A DNA stretch of 64,000 nt, from positions 62,001 to 126,000 of the forward strand of contig CALYLX010000032.1 in assembly GCA_944990035.1 (NCBI GenBank), written 5' to 3'. The notes beneath the pieces were generated by a model. The model saw only the letters and a list, made by a program, of their open reading frames with translations, was not told where the DNA came from and made no database searches. The DNA comes from Clitopilus passeckerianus. Taxonomy: Eukaryota; Basidiomycota; Agaricomycetes; Agaricales; Entolomataceae. A program made the translations under genes and the position numbers. Numbering within the stretch: the first letter of the stretch is position 1; every line of letters begins with the position of its first letter. Below are positions 11,501 through 23,927 of the stretch, in pieces.

Positions 11501-14500
11501 GACGTTGCCAACATGGCTTGATGGTCATGAGGGGTGCACAGCTGTTGGAGTCAAAGGAGTCACAGTGGTTAGGTCGATCATGATGCATGCCCCCATCTTA
11601 TCTTTATTCACTCCCATTCGCTCCATCATCATGATTAATGATTATATCGGCCTTGGAGATCGGGCAGGCGCTGTAAAAGGTTGTCATAATTTACAGAGTA
11701 CAACTCCTCTAATATAATAGTGGCTGCGGCATGTCGTGGAGATGTCACAAGAAAACGCAAGGATGTTGACATTCAATTGGAAGACCCTTCACCCATGCAA
11801 ACAGCGGTACAACAGGAGAACTATCTAGACCATTTCGAAGTTCGAACAGAAGCATTTTAGCAAAAAAACACCGAGATTCTTCCTCTCCCTAAAGGACCTG
11901 ATCATCTACTCAAGCGGCGCACTTGCTAAAAGAGGCAACTCGTCAATTACAATTGAGCTACGTTTTAGGCTACAGAGGAGATCCCGAGTGCTTTCCGGAA
12001 AGCACTCTGCGCTCTAGCCTCAAAGTCTATGTCGCCGCCGAGTACTGAATCCAGACCGTGGTACCACAGACTCAGAGAGCTTCGAAGCCTTCAGAGCCGT
12101 CTATCAGTTAGCCTTGGGACTTGTGGGAGGAATTGACGAGACGCTACAAGACGCTACAAGGTCCCAAAGGTGCCTTGATCTACGATTCGACCAAAAGCTC
12201 ATATGGCCGTGTGGGCCACAAAGACGCCGGTGGTGAGCATCCCTCGCTTCAAAAGAATCACAAGACGGCGTTGCAACTGGCGTTGCAGAGTTGTGACGCG
12301 ACCCTGACTAGGATATGTGTTTTCTCCTTTTCAATTTTCTCCGACTTTCTTGACGGATTCTCAAGCTCTCCCAGGTTTATCAGAATATCGTGGAAGCGAC
12401 GGGACGACCCGTACGAGGTCTACGCGACTCCGTGATCTAATCGACTGAGAAGGATGTCGGGCATTTCCGACTTGCAATCTGCGGTCAACCACACCAGCTA
12501 TAGTTGGGCCTCGAGGTCATGAAGACGAGATGGCTTACTGGACTTTCGAACGTGCTTGTACCGACCCCGACGTTATCTCTGCACGTTCTCGGCCAAAACT
12601 TTCAATTTGCAGGGTTGCAAATGACGAGCTCGGGAAATTCTCAAGCTGTCCTGGACCCTCACTCCCGTCACCACACCGACTCGGTTTTCTAACTGGTTTT
12701 ATCTTATCGAACGTGCTGAAAATTTTGTGTATGAGATGCCTCGAGGTGTTGAAGCACACCCACAAGGGCCATAAACACCTTAACATACATGCTGGATATT
12801 TGTACGTCATGAAAAAAAATCGATCTTGCCCACAGTACCTCCATCTGAATCTGAGCTGCAAAGTTTTCTGTACACCGTCTCATTTTCCGTCAAGCCAGAT
12901 ATAGAGAGATTGTGTGTCTTTTTGTACACCGAACCGAACAATCACGTTAACTTTCGTGTCGGGATCATCTAGGCCTGATTTAGTGCTGGGACCAATGTCA
13001 CCTCTGCGGCGTTCCACACGCGAAGTTAATTGAGTCAGCAAAACGCGTCGGCGCTCTTGATTGCGACATGTCTCTAAGGTTAGCTTTTTACATGACGTGT
13101 TCCGTCGGGACCTTATTCCCGTGCTGTGCCAGGGTCCTGTTGCGCATATCTTCCTAACACGTTTCTTGATTGCGTGAGCCTGCTGTTGGATAGGCTGCAG
13201 CTCATGCTAGGGGCTACGACTGGAACATGCCTGTGGGCTGCTGCGGCTGGCGTTGCCATATCTGGGTGGCGGGAGCCGTCTCGTATACGATATAATGAAG
13301 CCGTTCCGAACTGAGTCAACAGTCTTGTGATAGAGAAGACTCAGCATACTCCCGAGCAGCTAGGAAGCGAATAGGTGGTTATCTCGCCCTGTTGAAACGC
13401 CATTTCCACCTGGCCGTCCCGGCATGAGCACTGTCACAGAGTCGGTGCAGATAGAGTGCTTGTTGAACAGATGTGTATAGCAACTTATAGTATCGGTACG
13501 CTCAGAGTGGATCACACAGGTGCCAATCCAATTTTGTTCAGAGAATAATCTGTACGTCCACCCGAATAGCTTTTACCGATTTGCCGGCATAAATCAACCG
13601 GTGCTACATTAATATTGCTCAACCCAGGCTCATCTCATCTCTTGGTAGTTTCGCCACCGGCCTGGTAGTGCCATCCACTGCCACTCTGTTTTACCTCATC
13701 GCGTTTCGACTACCCACGTTGGATCTTTGCCTCAAGCTTTTGTTGTACCATAGTCCTACATATTCCATCCATGGAACCGGAAGAATCCGAAAATATCGCT
13801 GAACGGACGCCGCCATCCGGCGTACGTATGGCTCCAGATTATATCTCCTGACACACATTCCACCGAAATTTTCCTGAAGTCCAACACGAATATTCAATTG
13901 CATCCTCTTAACGCTGAATTTAAGGGTAAGTTGTCGCTTTCTTTGTGCCAATCCTGATTGTAAAATCCAACACAACCACACGCTGGATCGCACCTTCTGC
14001 CAGTGATGGCTCGAAATCCTAGGCCTCAGGCTGTTGCAATACTTTGCGTCACCTAGCAAGATACTTGACACCGTAAGGTCTTGAACCTTCATCCATGCCT
14101 CATGGTCATTTGCCGCTGACTGTAAATGGTAGGTGGATGCCTATGTGAATGGCCAGACAGTATTTGTATTTCTCTATTTTTGTCGTGGCGTGTCGAAGTA
14201 CAGTATCTTCACAGTTTCCGAAGAGTTCACAGTGGTGTGGCGTATCTGATGACTAGGAATCAAACTTCGGCTTATCGAGGCTATCTCCACATGAGGGTGA
14301 CTTATGTGGCGCCCATCTGTCGCTGGAACATATGCCCTACGACTGCTTCTATGACACGTTTATGGAGACCGAATGGACGCTCGTCCATGATCAAGAAGCA
14401 CCTTGAAGAACCCGAGGTTTCGCAGTTCCCTATGGCACCTTCAGTCCTTGACTCAGCATGCTCCGGAATTTCTTGCTCTACCTCATGAGTACTATATCCT

Positions 14501-16757
14501 ATCTAGCTCAGGCTTCAGGTGGAAACTTGCCAAATTAGATCTGGCACCAATCAACCAACTCGGAACTTTGAGAAGTTCAATACATCTACGCCGGCGGTAG
14601 GCTTGGTCTCAGGGGTGTCCTCGATCACCTTCAGCCTGAACAATCATTTTCTAGACTAGGTTATGCGCCAGGCGCTACTTCATGTCCTCGGCTATTGAGC
14701 AGGAAGAAGCAGGAATGATCGTAGCTAAAAACAGTCGTTTGGCTTGAGACGTCTCTGGCGGGACGCAGATTCCCGTGTTGCGTTGCTTCGATAGATGTCG
14801 CAATAGCCCTCAGGCCCCCAGCCACCTCACAATAAAGAAAGGCGATCGCCTCATGTGTGCCTACGTTTGTACAGCATGCCCTATAGCTACATGAAAGACT
14901 TTCGGCTGTCAGGGGTATGGACCTATATCCGGACTAAACGGCACTGAGGGTTTAGTTCTCATCGCCAAATATGGGTCACTATGAGAAATCATGGATATCT
15001 CGAGCGGCATGCTACCATCGATCCAATGAATCTACTTCGAATACTCAGTACCACGGTTAGGTTTAGTACCACCACCATTGTGTAAATTGTGTAATGATGA
15101 CGGTCATGATCAGCGTTTTACTCAGGCCTTGGTGGCAGCAGAGTTCGCTACCTCGTATCGTATACGTACTTCACTTGTCCCTTAACCTACCGCCGGTCAG
15201 CCTAACGCCTGTTGAGCATATCTCGAGTACAGGAGCAGAGAAACCCAGGATAAGACTGACGGGTGCCAACGGCTCGCCCCCGCCGGCACACTCGTGTACG
15301 CTGGCGTTCACCTATTTATATGCGCTGAAGGCCATCTTGATCGTAGGAAACCAGGATACTGTGATATAGGGGAGTTCGGACCTGCTAAGCCTGTGAAGTG
15401 CATCGCATACCAGGGTTATATGTATTGCAGACCGAGACTGCCGCGTAGTCGAATAGGATTGGCATTTCAAACTGTAATAGTACGACAGATGAAGAAACGA
15501 TGGCCCCAAGTCCACTACAAGTCCATGCACCCGCGGAAGCGTGGGTTCTCTGATGCCCTTCTCGAGCCTCGCGGCATCCTTTCAAGATAGTGGAAAACCT
15601 CCGTGAAGTTTTCTGGCATACACGATGTCGAACTCCTTCACTGGGCCTCGAATGCTCTGCGATTGAAAGAAACGCTAAACCTTTCTAGTGACTCCAGGCT
15701 ATTTATCGGAGAGAGAGAAAACAGCCACCGACTTGGCACATGGGAACCCGATCGTTATTAATGGAATGGATGCTTCTTTCCTTCCCGCCGGCGTGACAAT
15801 GTCAGTGTTGGCTGCCCGTAGTTGAGAAAGCTGATCCACAATCTACCTTACTGAATGGTCTGTTGCTGTCACGCGACCAGGTGGCCCGTAATGGTGGCGG
15901 CAGGTGCCGTTGACTTTCGAGAATGAGATGGACATCAGAATCAAACCTCTCTGATTGGACGGATATTTTGAGGAGATTCATCGAGTCCAGCCGATCGAGA
16001 AGAAAATAGGCATTTCACGGCACCGTGCATTTGAACATTGGCAGTAGGACCCCAGATCAATATTCCAGTTGCCGAGCCGTCCAGAAACAAGGAACGAGTA
16101 CACGTAGATCCACGTCAACAAGAAAGAATAAATGATCAAGGTAGCTTTTAGGTTCCTAGGAGCCAAAGTCTGATGGAAGGTTAGGAGGAGAGTTCGCGGC
16201 ATAAAAACAGGACATATGCCTTACCCACGCTTCGACAGCTCTTGAGAACCTCTTCAGCAGGTCGGCCCGGTCCTTGGCCAGCACCCCTGATTGAAATGGG
16301 TGTTGTCGCAGCTATCTGTGATATACTGACCTTCACGAGCAAGTCGTTGGATGGATCATGCCACGAAGCTCTCAAGTGACAAGGGTTGCTCGGCTAATGT
16401 GGGAGTGCCCAAATCTCTCGAGTTCGAAGAGCTGTTGCAAAGGAAGCTATGAAGGTCTTATCTGCGGTCCAATCTTCAGCTAATCTTTGAGTTACGAAGG
16501 GTAAGTCCCTATATCGCTACCCCAGGAACCCAGTGTAACTGGATAGTGAAGGAACGATGAGGAGGAAAGGGACAAAGATGTGATGAGGGCAAAATTGCGT
16601 GCTTCGATAAGATTAGATGTGCGCACGTGGCAACCTCTGTCAGCCAATAGACGCGCTGACTGTTCAGCAACTGGTGACCGTACACTGGGACGAGCCCCAC
16701 CAATAATTGCGCGTTTGCCGGGTTAAAAGGGCCCCGTTAAGCCCACAATCATTCATT
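8593..16757. other. 8 kb gene-poor region, probably decayed
   Basis: No chain of exons with family motifs could be built on either strand. The part next to 8593 is CT-rich and is likely promoter/5'UTR of the minus-strand gene. Gene-like scraps occur, such as an ATG at 9898 followed by a good GTACGT donor, but every continuation soon meets stops. Tiny tandem duplications are visible (a doubled ACGCTACAAG at 12142-12161; a doubled TCGCCCTTTG near 9580-9600). The region may hold eroded genes or transposon relics; I saw no terminal repeats. Confidence 0.45.
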
Positions 16758-16832
16758 CTGGCGTTCTTTACTTCATTCACATACTTGAGACTGTCGAGTC
16801 CAAGGCAGCGGGCGACACAGCGACTATTTCAG

Positions 16833-16904
16833 GTGAGCGTGTTTTAGACTTACAGTGAGTAAGAGCACGGTTTGCTGACACATGGGCTCATATCACCTCA
16901 TCAG
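16833..16904 (+). other. GLR1: Probable 5' leader intron of glutathione reductase
   Basis: GTGAGC donor after TATTTCAG and a CATCAG acceptor bound a 72-nt segment 37 bases before the ATG. Removing it joins two stretches that stay open in the frame of the reductase (see findings). Inferred from sequence only. Confidence 0.5.
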
Positions 16905-16940
16905 ATATCTAGATACCTTTCTACATCTCCCTCGACCAAC

Positions 16941-18740
16941 ATGCCGCCTATCTTCGATAAGCCAACCACCGACAAGTACGACTACGTTTGTATTGGAGGA
17001 GGGAGCGGTGGCTCTGGATCTTCTGTAAGTGACAAGTGGAATCTTCTGGGCCCGGATATCGGTCCGCTCATTCGTCTCGTCAGCGTCGTGCAGCATCCTA
17101 TGGAAAGAAGGTAGCTGTCGTCGAGGTCGATCCCTACCTTGGTGGCACCTGTGTCAATGTTGGTACGTGACGTGCTTTCTGGATGATCTGCGTTGCCTGA
17201 TTCAGTTTTTTTACGTGCAGGATGCGTCCCGAAAAAGGTAGGTTTCATCCCAAATATAAAAGAACGAATACATTTTGACGCATAGCTAGATTATGTGGCA
17301 TGCTGCAGACCTTGTGGACAAGATTGGTGCTCACGCTGCCGGCTACAAGATTACTGGCATCGAGAAACCCAAGTTTGACTGGGCCACTTTCAAGCCTCAA
17401 CGCGACGCATATATCCGTAGATTGAACGGCATCTATGCCAACAACTTCGATAGGGAAGGTGTTGAATTCCATCAGGGCTATGGACGTCTCCTCTCGAAGA
17501 ACGAAGTCGAAGTAACGCGTCCTGATGGCCAGAAATATGTCTTGAAGACCGACCATATCACCATCACTACCGGCGGCCACCCATTGATTCCTTCGGACGA
17601 CGAGATTCCCGGAGCCTCCCTTGGTATCTCCTCTGACGGCTTTTTCCAACTCGAAGAACAGCCAAAACGCGTTGTCGTCGTCGGTGCTGGTTACATTGCT
17701 GTCGAGCTTGCCGGCGTCTTCAACTCCCTAGGTTCTGAAGTCAACATGGTCATTCGAGGCGATACGATCTTGCGCACGTTCGATCAGACCCTCCAGGATA
17801 CCTTGACGCCCTGGATGGAGCACACCGGTATCAAGTTCCACAAGCAGAGTCAAGTTACCAAGGTTGAGGGCGAGAAGGGCTCAACTTTGACCATCCATAC
17901 CAATAAAGGCGAGAAGATCGAGGCTGATTGCCTTCTTTGGGCCATCGGTCGTGCTCCATGCACCAACGACATGGGTCTTGAGAAAGTCGGCGTCAAGCTT
18001 GACCACAAGGGTGACATCGTTGTGGACGAGTACCAGAATTCCTCCGTCCCAGGCATATATGCTATTGGTGATGTCCAGGGAAAGGCTCTCCTGACCCCGG
18101 TCGCCATTGCCGCTGGCCGTCGTCTCTCGAACCGCCTGTTTGGTCCAGAGCAGTTCAAGAACGACAAGCTCGATTACGATAATATCCCCACTGTCGTTTT
18201 CTCGTGAGTAATGTCCGAATCGGATTGAGCGGCTCTTTTTGAAAGCTTATACTCGCTCTTAGCCACCCCACAATTGGCACCGTTGGGATTACTGAGAAGC
18301 AAGCGCGCGAAAATTACGGAGATGATGTGAAAATCTGTGCGTTTTGGAGTCCCTACCTCTTCATTACCGCTGACTGGCGTGGTGCAGACAAATCGAGCTT
18401 CCGTGCCTTGTACTTCTCGATGATCGATGAAGAACACAAGGAACCCACAGTTTACAAACTCATTTGTGTCGGACCGGAAGAGCGAGTTGTTGGTATTCAT
18501 ATTATCGGCCAAGGCAGTGATGAGGTTATGCAAGGCTTCGGTGTGGCGGTCAAGATGGGAGGTACGTACCCAGCATTTTGCTTTATGTGCACATAATTCT
18601 AAACCCCATTCCAGCTCGTAAACAGGATTTGGATGACACTGTCGCTATTCATCCTACCTCTGCTGAGGGTGAGTCCTTGGTTCAGATTACTGCAAAGACA
18701 GCATCCTGACGTCTCCACAGAATTGGTTACTCTTCGTTAG
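16941..18740 (+). CDS. GLR1: Glutathione reductase (NADPH)
   Basis: Eight exons: 16941-17024, 17084-17162, 17221-17237, 17290-18203, 18263-18336, 18388-18561, 18615-18668, 18721-18740; 1416 nt, 471 aa, the usual family length. The enzyme reduces glutathione disulfide with NADPH and FAD. Visible marks, in order: FAD-binding GGGSGGSGS near residue 20; redox-active disulfide GGTCVNVGCVPKK; NADPH-binding VVVGAGYIAVELAG; second FAD motif PGIYAIGDV; dimer-interface catalytic HPTSAEE near the C-terminus. The third exon is only 17 nt and carries the second active-site Cys. The acceptor at 17289 (CTAG) is chosen over CATAG four bases earlier because it keeps PKK|IMWHAADL in frame. The ATG gives MPPIFDKP, a cytosolic start. 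The frame upstream stays open and Arg-rich, suggesting a second, mitochondrial form. Confidence 0.95.
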
Positions 18741-21700
18741 ACTACAGGAACATATACATATGAAGATTTTCGAGTAATATCAATCCGTCCGCGGGCTTAT
18801 GTATTTGTAGAGAACCTGGCAAGTGCTGCAATATACGCCATTTTGAATTTCCCCAGCTTCGGATGCCCTGGCTTATTGCTTTATGCACGTACTCAGTGCT
18901 CTAAGTTTCTCTTTGGATCACTCACATGATGTCTGGATTTGACGTTTTCCTGTGATATTGGCAAGTTGTACCCTCCCCTCAATGCTTGGCTTCTTGGCAA
19001 TCCATTCACAGCCTAGCGCGTTTATCTTCTTCCCAAACCAATATCACGTACTATCTTGGGTCCAAGTCGGTCCTGCGCATTCGGCATTTGCAGGCAGCTT
19101 TATCACCGGTGCCGACAAAGAAGTTTGATGTCGAGCTTCATATGTTCATGGGCTTAATGGATGTGGGGGTTTAGAGTCTCGAAGCCCGTTGTTTTCTCGA
19201 ATAATCCGTCTTGGGATGAATATAAACAAGGTACGTGCCTGAAAGTCCTCAATTATGAGCTACTGTCATTGATCGAATGTGAATGTCACGATAGGGAATT
19301 GACAGGCAGCGCAATTCCCGCACGCCCCATAGTCATTGCACCTGATGTTAACACCGTGATGGGCCCTTTGAGCATTGTCGGCTGGAAGGTAGCGAGCCAA
19401 GAAAGGGTATAATTGCCTGTTTTGAGGAGCAGGTAGGACCTTGGACACTCAGGTAGCGTCAGCATTAGACGGAGATGATTCTATTTTGGAAGAATCCCCT
19501 CAATGAGGAATTGGGGGTGGTCAGGCGACTATCATATGCCAGAATGGATGTTCTTAGACGCGTCGGCAGCGCCTTGGCAAAGACTATCTGCTGCGGACAG
19601 ACTCTTTGCCAAAGTTCAGTGCTTCGTCGGCCAATAGGCGGCCACCCGAGGGGTTTTCGCTTTTGTCTTGTGACAACCAAAGTTACGAGAGACGTATGAA
19701 GCGCACCGCCTTCCACATATTGCGAGTGAAATGGTTGGTGTATGGCCTCGTAACTCCATATTTATCGATCAGTGGGCTCATGAATATCCTCTCTACACCC
19801 TTCTAGGGACATAAACGCCAAACTGATATATGGAATCGACGTGATGATCCCTCGTTGGGTAGGCCAAGCTCAAATCGTACTCCGTCGATGCGCAGCTCTT
19901 CAAGGGGCATACTCAGACATGAGACTCGCGAATGGGGCCCAATGGGGACGGTGTAAGACCATAATTGCTAATGGCGCAATTGAATAGGACCTGTGTTTTT
20001 GTATAGATCTAGCAGTAAGCACTGATCTTTCAGCCTAATACCAGCCTCCATTAACGTTGAAAATAGGTTCGTAAGATATCTAAGCTACTTCGTGCATTTA
20101 TCCATGCCAATGTTCGATAGTCGACAGACCATCGTGCGAATAAAACAAACGAATGCTTAAAGACTAACCAGCGATGACAAAATTGTCTTGAACCCTGGAA
20201 AAGAGATTTCACCCAGAAGAGCTCGCATGTGGCAAGGCAAGTTCTTGCTTCCCCATAGGAGTATGAATTATCGAAGGTTGTCGTGAAAGTTTCTTTTCCG
20301 CGAGAGTTTCCTGGCGCATTATTGTGGCCAGATGCTGACTCTCAAACCAGCGTCTTCAACGTAGTTCATTTCGGGTGGCGCATCCTCCGACTGATGGGTT
20401 GACTGATCGTTTTCTACGACCGCTTAGTGTATAATTCAAAACAAGCTTGACAAGTCTCAAGCTCAGTTGAAGCAGAACGTACGAGTCTTGGCACGATTCC
20501 TCCCTCGCCCCTACACGTCAGCCTCATCTATGGAGTCCTATCAATAATGAAGAAACACTATCCCCTCAATAAATTTGAGATGAAGAACACTAATGGTTGG
20601 GATTCCCTCGACTTGCAATGCGCTCATTCTGAGTTGGTCGTAGCCATGAGGTACTCATGATGCACCTCATATAAAGGGCCTGGGTATGACTGTCTTCGGG
20701 TAAGACCTCGGTGTGACCGAGATTCAGCGGCTCTAATCAAGAATGACTCTCGGAGACCGAAAGGAATGCAGCATTACATGCAGTGTATAGTTGGGACCTT
20801 GTGACACGCCTTGAGATTCCACCGCGAAGTCGATGCATCATGACTGAGCCTCAGGGAACGAGTCATAGGAATCAGGCCGTGACACTTTTTCCTGGGGGCT
20901 TCGGGGTGCATATGGCTTTGCTCAATCAAGTTGGCCATATCGTCGACCAAAAGCTTGACCAACAGCTACATAGAATACCATCGTAGAATAAACAGACGAA
21001 TGGCCAGTTAGTCTAAGTATATTGCATGTATTATGGGTACAAAATAATGAATTCCGACGAAGGCACCTATAAACAATGGAATCAAGAAGCGAGGGGGGAG
21101 AGAGTATATCTGTATTTGATTTCAAGCTCTTGGAATTCACGACCCTGCTTCCACCCCCGACCGGAGATATTGACAAGGAACTTGAAGATAATGAGGGTAT
21201 AGAGCTAAGGGGCCGCATCATCACCGTACAACTGCTTGACGAGGTACGTCAGCGCGCTCTTTCGCAAAAATGAGTTTGGTTGTGGTAGGGCGGGTTGCGA
21301 AGCCAGCCAGAGGCATCGTATTAGCGGGTCCAAGAGCAAAAGGTATCCTGATTCGGGGTGTACGAGCTGGGCCAGTACCGATGTTACTTTGTTGTTCACT
21401 GTTGACGTGCATAAAGGAGTTGCTGTTAGTTTCAACATTGATAGAGGAAAACACAAGTAAAACACCTAAATGCATAATATTCTTCCAGAAAGAGGTCAAC
21501 CGTTCGTCCTGCAGCTTGTTCTAGCCAATCTTCAAAAACCTGGAAGTTTTCAAGAAGTAGCTCATAGCTAAGCGCGGTTTGGAGCGCATAGTGACGGCCA
21601 GCTTCGGGTGCATAAATGTAGCTAGTGAAACAGCCGGTAGCATCCAAATAATGCCCCTGTAATTCACTCGAGGACAGGCGTTGGAGTCCTTCCTGCACGA

Positions 21701-21790
21701 ACAATATCCAGATACGATCAAGATAGGGTAGCGGCAAGGGCCTGACTATACGCACTTTGAACAGTTCCAGCGTACAATCTGGGGCACGCC
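18741..21790. other. 3 kb without a recognised gene
   Basis: Begins with the 3' flank of glutathione reductase. Two stretches near the right end look partly protein-like: + strand 21076-21243 (start ATGGAATCAAG, ending at a GTACGT donor) and - strand 21432-21794, whose translation is well mixed in residues (…YLDATGCFTSYIYAPEAG…). Neither could be joined convincingly to neighbours; the latter may be a 3' exon or decayed tail of the minus-strand gene at 21791-22897. Confidence 0.4.
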
Positions 21791-22897
21791 TCAAGATAAG
21801 CGCCCCATATGTCTATGGCCATTTGCCTCGCCCATACATGCGAGCATTCGCGCCGTTTCGTGCTCTATCCAAACAGGAGTTTGAAGCACCTGAAAGGGAG
21901 AAGAAGGTGGGGGCGGGTTTCGAGTGCGGACGGCAGAGATAAGCTTGCTGCGAACGTAGTCTTCAAAAGGTTTGCGGATGGCTCTGGTCTGCTCTAACTT
22001 GATTGAATTTATGGGAGTGTTCGGAGGATGCGAAGGAGGGCAGGATATCTCGATGAAGTTGGCCCCGCCCTTGGGCCGCGTGCCATAAAGCATCTGTGTG
22101 AGACGCTCTCGAATCTGAGCGGCGGTGGGAGATGGCTTAACAGCGATTTTTGGACCAGGAATTCTGAATCATTGGGCGTCAGTCAGTAAAACGCGAAGCA
22201 GATGGGTTTGACAGCATACCCTTCCTGTGACCACTCAAAGACAGGCGGGAATATCCCATCCGCCTTGTCAAGTTCCTCATAGGGCGAGCCATCGAGGTAC
22301 TCAACGGCCGCATAGCAGAAGTCGAGATACCCAAGGGTCGTATACCCTGAACCGGCGAGCAGGACCTCGATTGCCTCCACAGTCACAATCTTCTTTCGTA
22401 TGGTCTGGTGGAGGAACAAGTGATCAGTCACGCCATTAAAGAGACATGTTAGATGAGCGTACATGATAAAACCTATAGTTGCCTTCGGGCGCCTGCCAAA
22501 AGCACCACCGCCCGGCCACGCTGTCAATTATCGACACTCCGCGGCAAGCTCGCCGACGGAATTCTGTGGACTGCTCAGCTTCCCGAGTTTTCTGCTCGGC
22601 GAGTAGGCGATTGAATATCTTGCACAATGCTGGGGCCAGCATTCGCGCTAATTGCTGTTCAGGTTCTGAATCGGAGTCGTTCTCTACCAGGGGATCCTCG
22701 AAATTGCAAACGTCGGACATGTTGCAGCTTTTGCTCAAAACTTCGCAGGTAGTGGTGGGTGGTAAGGTAGCGCTGGCATGATAAACGTCATGGGTTCTTG
22801 AATAGCCAATCCCCGGAGAGGCTACTATCTCCCAAAAAAAGCCAGGACCAAATAAATCTTGCAAAGCCGAGTTCGAATCCCTGAACGAGAAAGTCAT
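21791..22897 (-). CDS. Uncharacterised protein, three exons
   Basis: Exons on the minus strand: 22897-22463, 22404-22220, 22163-21791 (TGA); 993 nt, 330 aa. Donors GTACGC and GTATGC and acceptors CACCAG and GATTCAG keep phase. I do not recognise the family. Residues 70-90 are acidic (ENDSDSEPEQQ); the centre is a well-mixed segment (DSVAGRWCFWQAPEG…TVEAIEVLLAGSGYTTLGYLDFC) typical of a folded domain; a Pro-rich linker (PPPPSSPF) lies before the end. The last 25 residues overlap another open frame that continues to 21432, and an alternative acceptor (CTTTCAG at about 21893) exists, so the 3' structure is uncertain. A frameshift in an older, longer gene is possible. Confidence 0.5.
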
Positions 22898-23927
22898 TTT
22901 GAGGATCCTCCTGAGTTCAAGATTCTGCTGCTATTCTCGTGCCCAAGAAGACCCAAAGGTTTTCAAGCCTTTATGCATGATGCTATTGGTCGTTGCATGA
23001 TGCTGGTGAAAGGAAAACGATGCGTGAACACCGAAAACCAAACAAAACACCCCAAAATGCCGACAGGCGAATTCTAGGGGTGAGAGGAGAGTGTAACCGA
23101 TGCGAATATCCTTGTAGCGAACGTAGCTGAGTCGAATATAACCTTGACGAGTGAAATGTGACCGATAGCTTGAAATATATTGATGTGCTGAGAGAAACGA
23201 TACAGAACTACAGAAACGGTCTCCTGTTAGCTATGCAGCCGTCTTCGAGACCGATCGTAGGGGTAAGGTTGTCTTGTCTATCTTTCCGTCCCATTGTACC
23301 TATCATTATATAGTGCCGGTTACGGTAGCCGGTCCTACCGTACCGCTAACCCGAGGTATCCGCGTCTGTTTTGGCGTCTATACTGCCAAAATCATATCAC
23401 TGGTTTCCGGGCTACATGACTTAAAAAGCTGAATCCTCCTGACGGATTCGATGAAGAACAACAACACATGCATGGCTTGTCACAAGTGCCGAGGGGTAAG
23501 GTTCCCTCGGCGAGGCTCTCGACTGTCCAATGCTGGGGGTCCATAGTCTTAACGTTCCATTTTCATCCTCGACGCAAGGCTTTCGTTTGGAGGTGTCGAT
23601 GTTTGGAGTAAAGCATTGACAAACAGCTAGCAGGCCTTCAATTCCAGAGTATCATTGTCATTCACGGAAACTTCAAACTCGAGTGGTGGGCGCTCTTCAA
23701 AGCCGAATAAACGACAGTGTCCACTGTTGCTGTTGTGTCAGCTTGTTGCCACAGTAGGAGATATCATAATCAAGGCTTGCCATGATCCCAACTTCGTTCT
23801 CAAGCATGTCCAGGGTTAGTGTAAACGGGCACAGCACTCGCCGAAAGATGGTATCAACGCGGCAAAGCAGCCTTTATAAAACGTCCACTGCTCGGTCAGT
23901 ATACCCTCGTCCTAGTTGCTGGCCAAC
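22898..23927. other. Intergenic region between divergent genes
   Basis: About 1 kb between the minus-strand uncharacterised gene and the plus-strand PDX1-like gene. No open frame worth calling. It contains an imperfect hairpin at 23315-23346 and a GGTCTC/GAGACC inverted pair near 23218-23256. It presumably holds both promoters. Confidence 0.5.
23315..23346. repeat. Imperfect inverted repeat (hairpin)
   Basis: GGTTACGGTAG (318-328) faces CTACCGTACC (335-344), pairing 10 bases with one bulge around a 6-base loop; GC pairs extend it slightly. It lies in intergenic DNA with no run of T after it. Role unknown; could be the trace of a small element. Confidence 0.5.

Noticed and set aside
16181..16380. 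Minus-strand stretch with protein-like reading (ASWHDPSNDLLVK, GRPAEEVLKSC) and possible introns
   Set aside because: Too short, no start or family, and it could not be extended in either direction.
22862..22885. GAGTTCGAATCCC resembles a tRNA T-arm
   Set aside because: The flanks do not form a 5-bp T-stem or an acceptor stem, and the bases lie in the start of a minus-strand coding exon.
23150..23350. Possible solo LTR (TGTTAGC… with inverted motifs)
   Set aside because: No matching second end, no target duplication and no second copy in the window.
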